Below, one piece after another: positions 1-8,827 of a stretch of DNA of 64,000 bases. The stretch is from Pseudomonadota bacterium. Lineage in GTDB: Bacteria; Pseudomonadota; Gammaproteobacteria; Burkholderiales; Gallionellaceae. The notes beneath the pieces are model-generated. The model had not been told where the DNA came from, ran no database searches, and saw nothing but the letters and a program-made list of their open reading frames with translations. The DNA is taken from contig JAJZTF010000001.1 in assembly GCA_021821945.1 (NCBI GenBank), positions 296,701 to 360,700 on the forward strand, given 5' to 3'. The position numbers were made by a program, and so were the translations under genes. How positions within the stretch are numbered: the first letter of the stretch is position 1; each line of letters starts with the position of its first letter.

Positions 1-168
1 GACCGGCTCGAGATCATCCATCCCGAAGGCAACAGGATAGTCACCCTGTCGGAGATGCAAAGCCTGGAAGGCGAAAGACTCGAGATCGCGCCGGGCAGCG
101 GCCATACCGTGCGCATCCCGCTCAATGGCAGCTATGAAAAGGGCATGGTGGCGAGGTTCCTCTCATGA
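1..168 (+). CDS. yegQ: C-terminal end of a U32-family protein (YegQ/TrhP-like), partial
   Basis: Only the last 55 residues are in the window; the gene starts upstream. The fragment reads DRLEIIHPEG, then a segment ending SGHTVRIPL and a final VARFLS. This matches the C-terminal beta-barrel of the peptidase U32 family proteins close to E. coli YegQ (TrhP). These act in prephenate-dependent hydroxylation of tRNA wobble uridine rather than in proteolysis. The TGA stop overlaps the ATG of the next gene (ATGA at 165-168), so the two are probably co-transcribed. Family assignment rests on a short tail, so the exact paralogue is uncertain. Confidence 0.7.
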   Translation, partial: DRLEIIHPEGNRIVTLSEMQSLEGERLEIAPGSGHTVRIPLNGSYEKGMVARFLS

Positions 169-611
169 TTTTCTCCACCCTTACCCAATCCGCCCGGTAT
201 GCGGCACTGCATCCGCTTTTCCCGCAGGCGTTCGACTTCATGCGCGATACGGATCTTTATGCGCTCTCGCCCGGCGTCCATCAGATCGTCGAAGGCAGGC
301 TCTTCGCGATCGTCGAGCACCTCGACGGGAAGACGCGTGAGTCGGCAAAACTCGAGGCGCACCGCAGGCATATCGACATCCAGATGGTCCTGGATGGCGA
401 CGAGACGATGGGCTGGAGGACGCTTTCCGAATGCCGTCAGCCGCTTGGCGAATACAGCGCCGAGCGCGACATACGTTTCTTCGACGATGCGCCTTCATCC
501 TGGGTGCATGTGCCGCCGGGCTGCTTCTGCATCTTCTTTCCTGAAGACGCGCATGCGCCCCTGGTCGGGACCGGGAAAATCAGGAAGGTGATCTTCAAGA
601 TCGCAGTCTGA
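165..611 (+). CDS. YhcH/YjgK/YiaL family protein (DUF386)
   Basis: This 148-residue protein belongs to the YhcH/YjgK/YiaL family of small cupin-like proteins linked to sugar metabolism (sialic acid and beta-galactosidase beta-subunit type). Family marks are the central segment with EAHRRHIDIQ, where the His and Glu residues form the metal site, and the later PGCFCIFFPEDAHAP stretch with the second metal-binding histidine. Length is normal for the family (about 150). The start ATG overlaps the stop of the preceding U32 gene by 4 bp. The substrate cannot be told from sequence. Confidence 0.85.
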   Translation: MIFSTLTQSARYAALHPLFPQAFDFMRDTDLYALSPGVHQIVEGRLFAIVEHLDGKTRESAKLEAHRRHIDIQMVLDGDETMGWRTLSECRQPLGEYSAERDIRFFDDAPSSWVHVPPGCFCIFFPEDAHAPLVGTGKIRKVIFKIAV

Positions 612-653
612 CAGCCCTCGGTTATAATCGCCGTCTGACAAAGGATGGACAAC

Positions 654-1037
654 ATGGCAAACAAGCAATTCATACAGACGCCCGATGCGCCCGCCGCGAT
701 CGGCACCTATTCCCAGGCGATAAAAATCAAGGACACCGTTTATCTTTCCGGACAGATCGGCCTTGATCCTTCCAGCATGCAGATGGTCGACGGCATAGAT
801 GAACAGATACACAGGGTGTTCAAGAACCTGACCGCGGTCGCCAAGGCGGCCGGAGGAAGCCTGGACGACCTCGTGAAGCTCAACGTCTATCTCACCGACC
901 TGGGCAATTTCGCCAAGGTGAACGAGATCATGGCGGGCTATTTCCAGCAGCCTTATCCCGCCCGCGCAGCAGTCGGCGTGTCTGCACTGCCGCGTGGCGC
1001 GCTCGTGGAAATGGACGGCGTGCTGGTGATCGCCTAA
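654..1037 (+). CDS. ridA: RidA family reactive intermediate/imine deaminase
   Basis: RidA hydrolyses reactive enamine/imine intermediates made by PLP enzymes such as threonine dehydratase, releasing ammonia; an ilvA gene lies at 36137 in this window. The 127-residue protein shows the family signature: an early [16 protein letters not shown], the QIHRVFKNL helix, and the C-terminal stretch with [20 protein letters not shown], which holds the catalytic Arg of RidA. An ATG exists at 645, but the one at 654 has AAAGGA at a good distance and fits the family length. A TATAAT at 623-628 just upstream could be a -10 box, though no good -35 is visible. Confidence 0.92.
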   Translation: MANKQFIQTPDAPAAIGTYSQAIKIKDTVYLSGQIGLDPSSMQMVDGIDEQIHRVFKNLTAVAKAAGGSLDDLVKLNVYLTDLGNFAKVNEIMAGYFQQPYPARAAVGVSALPRGALVEMDGVLVIA

Positions 1038-1052
1038 GAACATCGGCCCGCA

Positions 1053-3092
1053 TTGGCAGCCCCCGCAAAAATCCCGCCCGCCACGCTTGCCAAACTCTCG
1101 AAACTTGGCATACGCCACCGCGCAGATCTGTTGCTCCACCTGCCGCTGCGCTACGAGGACGAGACCCGCATCGAACCGATAGAAACCGCGGAGCCCGGAA
1201 GGACGATGCAGGTCCAGGGCGTGATCACACAGAGCGAGATCGCATTCCGTCCGCGCCGCACCCTGCTCTGCCGCCTGCGGGACGAAACCGGCGAGCTTTC
1301 CCTGCGCTTTCTGCATTTCTATCCGAGCCAGACCAGCATGCTTGCCAAGGGCCAGAAAATCCGCGCGGTGGGCGAAGTGCGCATGGGCTTTCACGGGCTG
1401 GAGATGGTCCATCCAAAATGCAGCAAGGCCGGAGAGGACACGCCCTTGAAGACCAGCCTGACGCCGGTCTATCCCACGACGGCAGGCCTATCCCAGACCG
1501 CGCTGCGCCGGCTGATCGCGAATACCCTCGAAGTCATCCCCATGCCTGACCATCTGCCGGAAGATCTGCGCATGAGGCTAAGGCTCGCCGACTTTGCAGA
1601 AAGCATAAGGGTCCTGCACAATCCGGCTCCCGACATTCCGCCAGCATCCCTGGAGGACCGCTCCCACCCGGCCTGGAGACGCATCAAGTTCGACGAGCTC
1701 CTTGCCCAGCAGATATCGATGCGCGTGCACCATCTTGCGCGCAACGCCCGCAAGGCTCCCGCACTCAAGGCAAATGGGCATTATCGTGAAGCGCTCTTGA
1801 AGAGCCTGCCCTTCAGCCTGACTCCCGCACAGCAGAAGGTTGCAAAGGAGATAGGGCTCGACCTTGAAAAGCCCCATCCCATGCAGCGCCTGCTTCTTGG
1901 CGACGTGGGAAGCGGCAAGACTGTCGTCGCAGCGCTCGCCGCATTGCAGGCGATAGAGAACGGCTACCAGGTTGCCTTCATGGCGCCCACCGAAATCCTG
2001 GCAGAACAGCATTACCTCAAGCTCTCGGGCTGGCTTTCCCCGCTCGGCATCTTTCCGGTCTGGCTTTCGGGCAGCCTGAAGGCGAGCGAGAAGAGGCAGG
2101 CAGCGGAAAAAATCGCATCCGGTGAGACGCTGCTCGCGATAGGAACGCATGCGCTTTTCCAGCAGCAGATCAGCTTTCATGGGCTGGGGCTTGCGATCGT
2201 CGACGAGCAGCACAAGTTCGGCGTGGAGCAGCGCCTCGCGCTTCACGAAAAAGGCAAGGAGAAATCCATCGAGCCCCACCAGCTGATGATGAGCGCAACG
2301 CCGATTCCTCGGACGCTCGCGATGAGCTATTACGCGGATCTCGATGTCTCCGTGATAGACACGCTGCCGCCAGGCCGCACGCCCGTGACCACCAAGCTCG
2401 TCAGCGATGCCAGGCGAGAAGAGGTGTTCGAGAGGGTGAGAAGCGCCTGTCTTTCAGGCCAGCAGGCATACTGGGTATGCCCCTTGATCGAGGAATCCGA
2501 GACGCTGGAGCTGCAAAGCGCGGTGGAGACTTATCAGCAGCTCTGTTCCGCCTTCCCTGAATTGCGCGTGGGTCTTGTGCACGGCAGGATGGAAAGCTCC
2601 GAAAAAGCCCATGTGATGAACGAATTCAAGGCGGGCAGTCTGCAGCTTTTGGTGGCGACTACGGTGATCGAGGTCGGCGTGGACGTCCCGAATGCAAGCC
2701 TGATGGTGATCGATCACGCGGAGCGCATGGGGCTCGCGCAGCTCCATCAGCTGCGCGGACGCGTGGGGCGGGGCGCCCGGCAGAGCCTTTGCATCCTGCT
2801 CTATCAGCAGCCGCTTTCCGAACTCGCCAGAACGAGACTCAAGGTGATCTTCGAAAACACCGACGGCTTCGCGATCGCCGAGCAGGACCTGATACTGAGA
2901 GGCCCCGGGGAGCTTCTGGGTGCCCGGCAAAGCGGGATGGCGATGCTGCGTTTCGCCGACATCGATGCGGACCAGGATCTGCTGGAGCAAGCGCGGACGA
3001 CGGCCGACCTGCTGCTGCGCGACCATCCGGATGCGGCGTGCAGCTATCTGCAGCGCTGGATGGCGAAGAAGCATGAGTTCCTCCATGCGTGA
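1053..3092 (+). CDS. recG: ATP-dependent DNA helicase RecG
   Basis: RecG is a superfamily 2 helicase that reverses stalled replication forks and processes branched DNA. The 679-residue product has an N-terminal wedge (OB-fold) region, about residues 50-140. Walker A GDVGSGKT lies near residue 284, followed by the DEQHKFG box near residue 384 and SATPIPRTLA. Helicase motif VI appears as QLRGRVGRG. The C-terminus has the usual TRAP-like tail. Length is normal for the family. The reading frame begins with TTG at 1053, 15 bp after ridA; no ATG closer to the expected N-terminus is seen. The 3' end overlaps ubiC by 20 bp. Confidence 0.97.
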   Translation: MAAPAKIPPATLAKLSKLGIRHRADLLLHLPLRYEDETRIEPIETAEPGRTMQVQGVITQSEIAFRPRRTLLCRLRDETGELSLRFLHFYPSQTSMLAKGQKIRAVGEVRMGFHGLEMVHPKCSKAGEDTPLKTSLTPVYPTTAGLSQTALRRLIANTLEVIPMPDHLPEDLRMRLRLADFAESIRVLHNPAPDIPPASLEDRSHPAWRRIKFDELLAQQISMRVHHLARNARKAPALKANGHYREALLKSLPFSLTPAQQKVAKEIGLDLEKPHPMQRLLLGDVGSGKTVVAALAALQAIENGYQVAFMAPTEILAEQHYLKLSGWLSPLGIFPVWLSGSLKASEKRQAAEKIASGETLLAIGTHALFQQQISFHGLGLAIVDEQHKFGVEQRLALHEKGKEKSIEPHQLMMSATPIPRTLAMSYYADLDVSVIDTLPPGRTPVTTKLVSDARREEVFERVRSACLSGQQAYWVCPLIEESETLELQSAVETYQQLCSAFPELRVGLVHGRMESSEKAHVMNEFKAGSLQLLVATTVIEVGVDVPNASLMVIDHAERMGLAQLHQLRGRVGRGARQSLCILLYQQPLSELARTRLKVIFENTDGFAIAEQDLILRGPGELLGARQSGMAMLRFADIDADQDLLEQARTTADLLLRDHPDAACSYLQRWMAKKHEFLHA

Positions 3093-3648
3093 CTGGAAGC
3101 GCTCCACGCTGGGAGCCGATGCGCGATTGCAGCCCTGGCTTCGCGATGCGGGCTCCCTCACCAGGCGCATCATGCTGCGCTCGGAACGCTTCTCCGTAAA
3201 AATCCTCGATGAGGGAAAGACGCGCGTCGCACAGGACGAATCCCGCATTCTCGGCATTGCACCGGGACATCTCGTCTGGTCGCGCGATGTCTTCCTGCAT
3301 GCCGACGACCGCCCGGTGGTTTTCGCGCACAGCGCCTGCAGGCTGGATGCGCTCAACAGCGCATGGCAATCCCTGCGCGGCCTCGGAACAAGGCCGCTGG
3401 GCGCCGTGCTTTTCTCGCATCCCGAAGTCGTGCGCCTTCCCCTGCGTTACAATGCGCTGGGCAAGGGACACCCCTTGTATAAGCTTGCAGCTTTCGCCTT
3501 GAACGCCCCGCCGGCGCGCATGTGGGCGCGCAGATCGCTTTTCTACCTGCATCGCGAACCGCTGCTGGTCACGGAAGTCTTTCTGCCTGACATACTGGAA
3601 CTCGGGGCCGGAGAGCCAGGATCGGGAAGAACACATGTTAAAATTTGA
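3073..3648 (+). CDS. ubiC: Chorismate lyase UbiC
   Basis: UbiC converts chorismate to 4-hydroxybenzoate and pyruvate, the first committed step of ubiquinone synthesis. The 191-residue product fits the chorismate-pyruvate lyase family, with an early [11 protein letters not shown], a central [11 protein letters not shown] and a C-terminal [15 protein letters not shown] that carries the active-site Glu. I chose ATG 3073, which has GAAGAAG upstream; ATG 3085 is an alternative. The gene overlaps recG and is followed directly by ubiA, so ubiC-ubiA form a pathway pair as in many proteobacteria. Confidence 0.93.
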   Translation: MSSSMRDWKRSTLGADARLQPWLRDAGSLTRRIMLRSERFSVKILDEGKTRVAQDESRILGIAPGHLVWSRDVFLHADDRPVVFAHSACRLDALNSAWQSLRGLGTRPLGAVLFSHPEVVRLPLRYNALGKGHPLYKLAAFALNAPPARMWARRSLFYLHREPLLVTEVFLPDILELGAGEPGSGRTHVKI

Positions 3649-3671
3649 TCCCCAATCCCCAGCCCAGATCC

Positions 3672-4529
3672 ATGCTTCCTGAACGCCTATCGCTATACAT
3701 GCAGCTAACGAGGATGAACAAGCCGATAGGCACGCTGCTGCTGCTATGGCCAACGCTCTGGGGCTTGTGGATCGCGGGCAATGGCCACCCTGATCCGCGC
3801 ATCCTGCTGATCTTCATTCTCGGCACCTTCATGATGAGGTCGGCCGGCTGCGCGATCAACGACTATGCGGACCGCGACATCGACCTTCATGTCAGGCGCA
3901 CCTCCGGGCGCCCGATCACCAGCGGGAAGATCAGCCCAAAGGAAGCGCTGTCGCTCGCGGCGGCATTGGCGCTCATCTCCTTCCTGCTGATCCTGCCGCT
4001 CAATTCGCTGACCCTGCTGCTATCCATACCTGCGGTGTTTCTTGCCGCAAGCTATCCCTACACCAAGCGTTTTTTCGCGATTCCCCAGGCCTATCTCGGC
4101 ATCGCCTTCGGCTTCGGCATTCCGATGGCCTTCGCGGCAGAGCTTGGCAGCGTGCCTCCCGTGGCCTGGGTCATGCTTGCCGCAAACATCTTCTGGTCCA
4201 TCGCCTACGACACCGAATATGCGATGGTGGACAGGGACGACGATGTGCATCTCAACATCCATTCCTCGGCACTCTTCTTCGGCAGACATGACGTAAATGC
4301 CGTGATGGCCTGCTATGCGGCAACCCTGTTTTTACTCGCCCTCGCAGGAAGGATGGCCAACCTCGGCCTTTACTATTTTTCGGGATTGGCCGTGGCGGCT
4401 GCGATCGCGCTCTACCATTACAGCCTCATCCGGGAAAGAAGGCGCGATGGCTGCTTCAAGGCCTTCCTGCACAACAACTGGTTCGGCGCCGCGGTATACG
4501 CGGGCATCTTTCTGGATTACCTGAAATGA
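3672..4529 (+). CDS. ubiA: 4-hydroxybenzoate octaprenyltransferase UbiA
   Basis: UbiA is an integral membrane prenyltransferase that attaches the polyprenyl chain to 4-hydroxybenzoate. Both aspartate-rich Mg-diphosphate sites are visible: NDYADRDID near residues 69-77 and [12 protein letters not shown] near residues 182-193. The 285-residue length and about eight hydrophobic segments are typical. ATG 3672 gives the family N-terminus; a TTG at 3645 would add nine residues. The TGA overlaps the ATG of the next gene (ATGA), so a methyltransferase is translated right after it. Confidence 0.96.
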   Translation: MLPERLSLYMQLTRMNKPIGTLLLLWPTLWGLWIAGNGHPDPRILLIFILGTFMMRSAGCAINDYADRDIDLHVRRTSGRPITSGKISPKEALSLAAALALISFLLILPLNSLTLLLSIPAVFLAASYPYTKRFFAIPQAYLGIAFGFGIPMAFAAELGSVPPVAWVMLAANIFWSIAYDTEYAMVDRDDDVHLNIHSSALFFGRHDVNAVMACYAATLFLLALAGRMANLGLYYFSGLAVAAAIALYHYSLIRERRRDGCFKAFLHNNWFGAAVYAGIFLDYLK

Positions 4530-5131
4530 AGAGCATGCTGAGATCGAGCTACAGCCTGATCGCGCCGATATACGATATCGCGATCGAGAAGGCCATGAGA
4601 CAGGCGCGCGAACATTCCCTGCGCGCGCTTCCCACGAACGTCCCCTCTGATGTGCTGATCAGCGGCGTCGGCACGGGGCTCGATCTTCCCTTTCTTCCTG
4701 CATTGCATCGCTATACCGCGCTCGACTTCAACGCCGCGATGCTTGCGCGCGCGATTTCGAGAAAGACGAGTCTCGACATCAACTGGCTGCTGGGCGACAG
4801 CATGAATCTGCCTTTTCCCGACGAGCGCTTTGACCATGTGGTTTTGCACCTGATCGCCGCAGTCGTGCCTCATCCAAAACTTTGCATGAGCGAGGCTGCA
4901 CGCGTGCTGAAGCCGGGCGGCACGATACTGCTGTTCGACAAATTCCTGCGACAGGGAAGGAAAGCCCCATTGAGGCGCCTGCTGACCCCCATCTCCCGCA
5001 ACATCGCGACGCGCATGGATGTGGTGTTCGAGGAAATCCTGCCGCCCGACCTCGAGATCGAGCGCGATCAGCCGGCGCTTCTGGGGGGGTGGTTTCGCAG
5101 CATCGTTCTGCGCAAGGTGACGATGGCCTGA
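4526..5131 (+). CDS. Class I SAM-dependent methyltransferase
   Basis: This 201-residue protein is a Rossmann-fold methyltransferase of the UbiE/BioC-like group. Motif I is seen as [11 protein letters not shown] near residues 45-55, then ALDFNAAML (motif II), [16 protein letters not shown], and [12 protein letters not shown] (motif post III). Its substrate is not evident. The 4-bp overlap with ubiA suggests a quinone or lipid substrate, but it is shorter than UbiE and lacks the full UbiE signature, so I do not assign ubiE or ubiG. Confidence 0.85.
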   Translation: MKSMLRSSYSLIAPIYDIAIEKAMRQAREHSLRALPTNVPSDVLISGVGTGLDLPFLPALHRYTALDFNAAMLARAISRKTSLDINWLLGDSMNLPFPDERFDHVVLHLIAAVVPHPKLCMSEAARVLKPGGTILLFDKFLRQGRKAPLRRLLTPISRNIATRMDVVFEEILPPDLEIERDQPALLGGWFRSIVLRKVTMA

Positions 5132-5178
5132 TCGCGCGCTAGAATGCATGCGTCGCGCATCCGCATGGAAGGTAAAAA

Positions 5179-5718
5179 ATGAACAAGTTCGACGGAATCC
5201 TGCCCATCCCATCCATAGAAGAGAGTCTTGCAAGCTTCACCAAGCGCCTGGATGATGACATTTCGGAGCGCTTCAACGAATTGCGCAAATGTTCCTTCTT
5301 CGATCCCGTGCCCAGCGAATGGCTGAAGCCCATATCCGAGGAATGCGTGATCCGGCACTTCTACGCAGGAAACAAGCTGACCACCGAAGGCGATGCGTCC
5401 AACAACTTCTATGTCGTGCTGTTCGGATCGACCACCGTCTCATGCGACAACGAGGTCGTCGGGACGATAGTCAGCGGGGAATGCATAGGCGAAGGCACCT
5501 TCTTCTCCGGCAGCAATGTATCCCGTTCGGCAACCGTGACTGCCGATGAGCATGTGATCGTCGCCGAATTCAACAAGCTCGGCATAAGCCGACTGCAGCG
5601 CGATGCAAAGACCCAGTCCTATCTCGACAAGGCGCTCCTGCTCGCGCTATTCAGGAAACTGCAGGGCGCAAACCGCAAGATACAGGAGCTGATGCGCCTG
5701 ACCAGCCAGTTCATCTAG
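5179..5718 (+). CDS. Cyclic-nucleotide-binding-domain protein without a DNA-binding domain
   Basis: The 179-residue protein has one cNMP-binding (CAP effector-like) domain, about residues 45-135. It shows the beta-roll segment FYAGNKLTTEGD and the phosphate-binding cassette IGEGTFFSG followed by SRSATV, which keeps the Glu and Arg used for the cyclic phosphate. No helix-turn-helix follows; the remaining 40 residues are helical. It could act as a stand-alone sensor or protein-protein regulator. RBS GGAAGG lies upstream of ATG 5179. It ends the run that begins at recG and is followed by a perfect inverted repeat. Confidence 0.8.
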   Translation: MNKFDGILPIPSIEESLASFTKRLDDDISERFNELRKCSFFDPVPSEWLKPISEECVIRHFYAGNKLTTEGDASNNFYVVLFGSTTVSCDNEVVGTIVSGECIGEGTFFSGSNVSRSATVTADEHVIVAEFNKLGISRLQRDAKTQSYLDKALLLALFRKLQGANRKIQELMRLTSQFI

Positions 5719-5725
5719 CGACTCC

Positions 5726-5747
5726 CGGTCCATGGGGCCATGGACCG
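5726..5747. repeat. Perfect 10-bp inverted repeat after the cNMP-domain gene
   Basis: CGGTCCATGG at 5726-5735 and CCATGGACCG at 5738-5747 are exact reverse complements separated by GG. The site starts 8 bp after the stop of the cNMP-domain gene. No T-run follows, so it is not a textbook intrinsic terminator; it may be a terminator hairpin or a dyad protein-binding site. Confidence 0.6.
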
Positions 5748-5841
5748 CAAGCAGGAAGCCCGGCATCCGGCCCCCAGCACCGGCCACGGGAAAATATATT
5801 TGCACATGATGCGGGAAATGGAATATATTCCTCCCATCTTC

Positions 5842-5891
5842 AGGAGATGGCATTCCTCCTAGCAACCGCCTTCGTGGCTAATGATGCCTAC
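5842..5891 (+). ncRNA. Fluoride riboswitch (crcB motif)
   Basis: The sequence runs AGGAGATGGCATTCCTCC, then TAGCAACCGCCTTCGTGGC, then TAATGATGCCTAC. It shows the hallmarks of the crcB RNA: the GGAGATGGCAT 5' strand, the P1 stem pairing GGAG with CTCC, a second hairpin capped by CTTCG, and the 3' TGATGCC segment that pairs back with GGCAT. It lies 87 nt upstream of a crcB/fluC gene, which is its usual target. Fluoride binding would be expected to switch on expression of the exporter. Confidence 0.9.
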
Positions 5892-5977
5892 AGTTTTCCC
5901 GGACAGGGAAGGGTGTAGGCGCAGACACGAGCCTGCCCTTCCAACGTTCCGGTTTGATAATCGCACGGAGGAAAAGG

Positions 5978-6373
5978 ATGGAGTTCTATGGCTTTCTTGC
6001 AGTCGGTGCAGGTGCAGCGTTTGGCGCGTGGCTCCGCTGGTGGCTGGGCATCCTGCTCAACCCCGTCTTTCCAACCCTGCCGCTGGGCACGCTCGCAGCC
6101 AATCTGCTTGGCGGTTACTTCATCGGCGTAGCAGTCGCATTCTTCACCGAGCACGCAGGGCTTCCGCCTGAAGGACGGCTGTTCGTGATCACCGGTTTCA
6201 TGGGCGGCCTCACCACCTTTTCCACCTTTTCTGCAGAGTCCGTCACGCTATTCACACGCGGCCAATACATGTGGGCTGGACTGCATGTGGCCACGCATCT
6301 TGGCGGCTCCCTGATCATGACGATGCTGGGCCTGTTCACTTTCAACCTGCTTAAAGCGAAAGGAGTGGCATGA
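5978..6373 (+). CDS. crcB: Fluoride channel CrcB/FluC
   Basis: The 131-residue protein has four transmembrane helices and works as an antiparallel dimer channel that expels fluoride from the cytoplasm. Family marks are GAAFGAWLRWW near the N-terminus, PLGTLAANLLGGYFIG with the conserved Asn, and GFMGGLTTFSTFSAE, which carries the TTFST motif of the pore and sodium site. ATG 5978 follows GGAGGAAAAGG. The upstream fluoride riboswitch gives independent support. The TGA overlaps the start of the HIT-family gene. Confidence 0.97.
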   Translation: MEFYGFLAVGAGAAFGAWLRWWLGILLNPVFPTLPLGTLAANLLGGYFIGVAVAFFTEHAGLPPEGRLFVITGFMGGLTTFSTFSAESVTLFTRGQYMWAGLHVATHLGGSLIMTMLGLFTFNLLKAKGVA

Positions 6374-6744
6374 TGGCAAATGCGGCCTGCCCGTTCTGCC
6401 AGCAAAGAAAGGTGCTGTTCGAGAATGAGCTGGCATATGTCATTCCGGATGCCTATCCTGTCAATCCGGGCCACCTGCTGATCATTCCCCGATCCCACAT
6501 CGCCGATTTCTTTCTGATCACGGAGCAGGAAAGGGCCGCACTGATGACGCTTCTCGACCAGGCGAAGCGCTACCTCGATGAAAAGCATGCCCCCGCGGGC
6601 TACAACATCGGCATCAATGTCGGCGAGGCCGCAGGCCAGACCATCCCGCATGTCCACATGCATCTCATCCCCCGATACCCGGGCGACACGGAGAATCCGC
6701 GCGGAGGGGTGCGCGGCGCAATTCCCGAAAAACAGAACTACTGA
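6370..6744 (+). CDS. HIT family hydrolase
   Basis: This 124-residue histidine-triad protein carries HVHMH at residues 94-98 (the HxHxH nucleotide-phosphate site), followed by LIPRYPGD. The first residues include CPFC, which with other cysteines/histidines could bind zinc as in some HIT proteins. HIT enzymes hydrolyse nucleotidyl bonds such as AMP conjugates. ATG 6370 overlaps the crcB stop (ATGA), placing it in the fluoride-riboswitch operon; a link to fluoride stress is an inference from position only. Confidence 0.9.
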   Translation: MMANAACPFCQQRKVLFENELAYVIPDAYPVNPGHLLIIPRSHIADFFLITEQERAALMTLLDQAKRYLDEKHAPAGYNIGINVGEAAGQTIPHVHMHLIPRYPGDTENPRGGVRGAIPEKQNY

Positions 6745-6757
6745 CAAGGAGACGATC

Positions 6758-7129
6758 ATGGAAGGCTGCTTTCTGAGGTTTTATCTGCACGAGAACCAGC
6801 GCAGCCACGGCAGGCTGACCTGGGAATGGCTGCTCGAACAGGCCAACAAGCTCGGCATCCGTGGCGGTACCGCGTTTCACGCGATGGGCGGTTTCGGGCA
6901 CCACCATCACCTGATGGAGGATCACTTTTTCGAGCTCGCAGGCAAGTCCGCAGTGGAGGTCGAGTTCGTCGTAACGCGGGATGAATCCGCATCCCTGCTG
7001 GCGCTGCTGCACAGGGAAAAAGTGCGCGTTTTCTATGCCCACATCCCGGCGCGTTTCGGGGTGGTCAATCCGGACGGGGACGACCCGCTGGAAAACGGCA
7101 AGACATGCGGCGGGACACCGACGCACTGA
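6758..7129 (+). CDS. DUF190 family protein
   Basis: The 123-residue product belongs to DUF190, a small PII-like fold family often found beside or fused to CrcB. Visible marks are FLRFYLHENQRSHG at the start and GIRGGTAFHAMGGFG with the following HHHH run. AAGGAG lies upstream of ATG 6758. The crcB-HIT-DUF190 order at 5978-7129, all downstream of one riboswitch, suggests a joint role in fluoride resistance. The biochemical role of DUF190 proteins is not settled. Confidence 0.85.
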   Translation: MEGCFLRFYLHENQRSHGRLTWEWLLEQANKLGIRGGTAFHAMGGFGHHHHLMEDHFFELAGKSAVEVEFVVTRDESASLLALLHREKVRVFYAHIPARFGVVNPDGDDPLENGKTCGGTPTH

Positions 7130-7163
7130 CCTTGTCCCGCGATGACCATGAAGAGGCAAAAAA

Positions 7164-8108
7164 ATGCAGCTTGATGCAATCCTCCAGCAAATCGCACAGG
7201 TGCTGACCATCCTGCTGCTCTCGCCGCTGTTGCACGGTTTCATTAATACCGTCGAGGAGAAAATCCAGCGCGGCCAGGGTCCCAGCATCTGGCAGCCCTA
7301 TCGTGACCTCTTCAAGCTTTTCCAGAAGGAACTGGTCATTCCCGCCACCGCCTCCTGGGTGTTCCGCGCCGCGCCACTCGTGGCATTCACCGCCATGCTG
7401 ACCGTGCCCATCCTGATCCCGGTGCTGACCAATTATCCGCTGCCGCTGTCCGACATGGGCGACATCCTGGGCGGCGGGCTGATCCTCACGCTGGGCGGCT
7501 TTGCGATCCTGCTGGCGGGCCTGGACAGCGGCCATCCCTATGGCGGCCTCGGCTCGAGCCGCGAGGCCATGCTTGCGATCCTGGCCGAACCGACGCTGAT
7601 CATGGTGTTCGTCGGCATCACACTGCTGGCGCAGGCGATGCTGCCCTTCGTCGTCAACCACCTGCTGGTGGCACAGCCTGCCGTTTACTGGAGCCCGGCC
7701 CACCTGTTCCTGGTCGCGGCCTTCTTCATCCTGCTCACGGTCGAAACCGAAAGGCTGCCGATCCACTCGTCGATCCACTACGAGATCTACATGATAGGCG
7801 AGGCGCGCATCCTCGAATACTCGGGACCGCTGCTGGCGCTGCTGAAATGGGCATCCTGGATGAAGCAGGCCATCCTTTACACGATCTTCCTCAACGTGCT
7901 GGTCATCCCGTGGGGCTTGTCGATCGAGGGCACGGCGCTTGGCATTGCCGGTGCCATCGTCGCGCTGCTGGCGAAATGGCTCCTGCTCGGCCTAGTGATG
8001 GCCGTGGTCGATACCTCGCAGTCGCGCCTGCGCTTCTACCGCTATCAGGAACCGCTCGCGCTGTCCTTCCTGATGGCCATTCTTGCCGTGGTGGCAAGAC
8101 AAATCTGA
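7164..8108 (+). CDS. HyfC/NuoH-like membrane subunit of an Ehr-type complex
   Basis: The 314-residue polytopic protein is a homologue of HyfC/HycD and of NuoH (complex I subunit 1). These anchor the hydrophilic arm and form the quinone-side or first ion-channel module. Family marks are PSIWQPYRDLFKLFQKE near residues 40-57 and the charged loop with TVETERLPI and HYEIYMIGEARILEYSG, where conserved Glu residues form the E-channel. It opens a six-gene run to 14612. ATG 7164 has GAGG a short distance upstream. Confidence 0.88.
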   Translation: MQLDAILQQIAQVLTILLLSPLLHGFINTVEEKIQRGQGPSIWQPYRDLFKLFQKELVIPATASWVFRAAPLVAFTAMLTVPILIPVLTNYPLPLSDMGDILGGGLILTLGGFAILLAGLDSGHPYGGLGSSREAMLAILAEPTLIMVFVGITLLAQAMLPFVVNHLLVAQPAVYWSPAHLFLVAAFFILLTVETERLPIHSSIHYEIYMIGEARILEYSGPLLALLKWASWMKQAILYTIFLNVLVIPWGLSIEGTALGIAGAIVALLAKWLLLGLVMAVVDTSQSRLRFYRYQEPLALSFLMAILAVVARQI

Positions 8109-8121
8109 TGAGGAGGCGGGC

Positions 8122-8802
8122 ATGCTGATCTTTCACCTCGATCCCCTGGCCAGTGCGATTTTCAGCCTGCTGGCGATACTGGCGCTGATCCTGGCCTTCG
8201 TGATGCTGGGTTCGCACTGGGTGAAAAACCATATCTACGCGTTTGCCGCGGAATCCTGGGTCATCGCCGCGCTCTCGGCCGCGGTCGGCGTGTATGGCCA
8301 CTACCCGGAACTGCTGTTCATTGCCGTTCTCACCGCGCTGCTGCGCGGCTCGCTGCTGCCTTACATGCTGCTGCGCATCGTCAACGACCTCAAGCAGAGC
8401 CGCGAATTCACCCCGCTGCTGCAGCCTGCCAGCAGCCTCGTGCTGGGCGGTTTGCTGGTACTGTTTTCCTTTGCGCTGGCGCACCGGCTGGGTGTGCGCA
8501 TGCAGCTTGCCGACAGCATCGTGGTGCTGGCCCTGACCACCATGTTCGCGCTGAAACTGATCGGTTTTCTGATGCTGGTGCTGCGCGCCGAGGCCGTCAG
8601 CGCCATCCTCGGTTTGCTGGTGATCGAGAACGGCATCTTCCTGGGCTCGCAGATCCTGGTGCCGGGCATGCCGCTGCTTCTCGAACTCGTGATCCTGTTC
8701 GACCTCCTGATCATCGTTTCCACCTTCGGCCTCCTGATCCGCTACCTGCACCGGGAGCTCGGCACGACCAGCAGCCGCGAACTGACGAGGCTGGTCGGAT
8801 GA
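8122..8802 (+). CDS. HyfE-like membrane subunit
   Basis: The 226-residue, strongly hydrophobic protein resembles HyfE of hydrogenase-4, which combines NuoK-like helices with extra helices. The segment LGLLVIENGIFLG near residue 170 is the NuoK-type motif with the buried Glu used for ion transfer. I chose ATG 8122 because AGGAGG precedes it at an ideal distance. It sits 13 bp after the HyfC-like gene and is part of the same operon. Confidence 0.85.
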   Translation: MLIFHLDPLASAIFSLLAILALILAFVMLGSHWVKNHIYAFAAESWVIAALSAAVGVYGHYPELLFIAVLTALLRGSLLPYMLLRIVNDLKQSREFTPLLQPASSLVLGGLLVLFSFALAHRLGVRMQLADSIVVLALTTMFALKLIGFLMLVLRAEAVSAILGLLVIENGIFLGSQILVPGMPLLLELVILFDLLIIVSTFGLLIRYLHRELGTTSSRELTRLVG

Positions 8803-8827
8803 ACAGGCGATACGGGGAAATGCAGTC

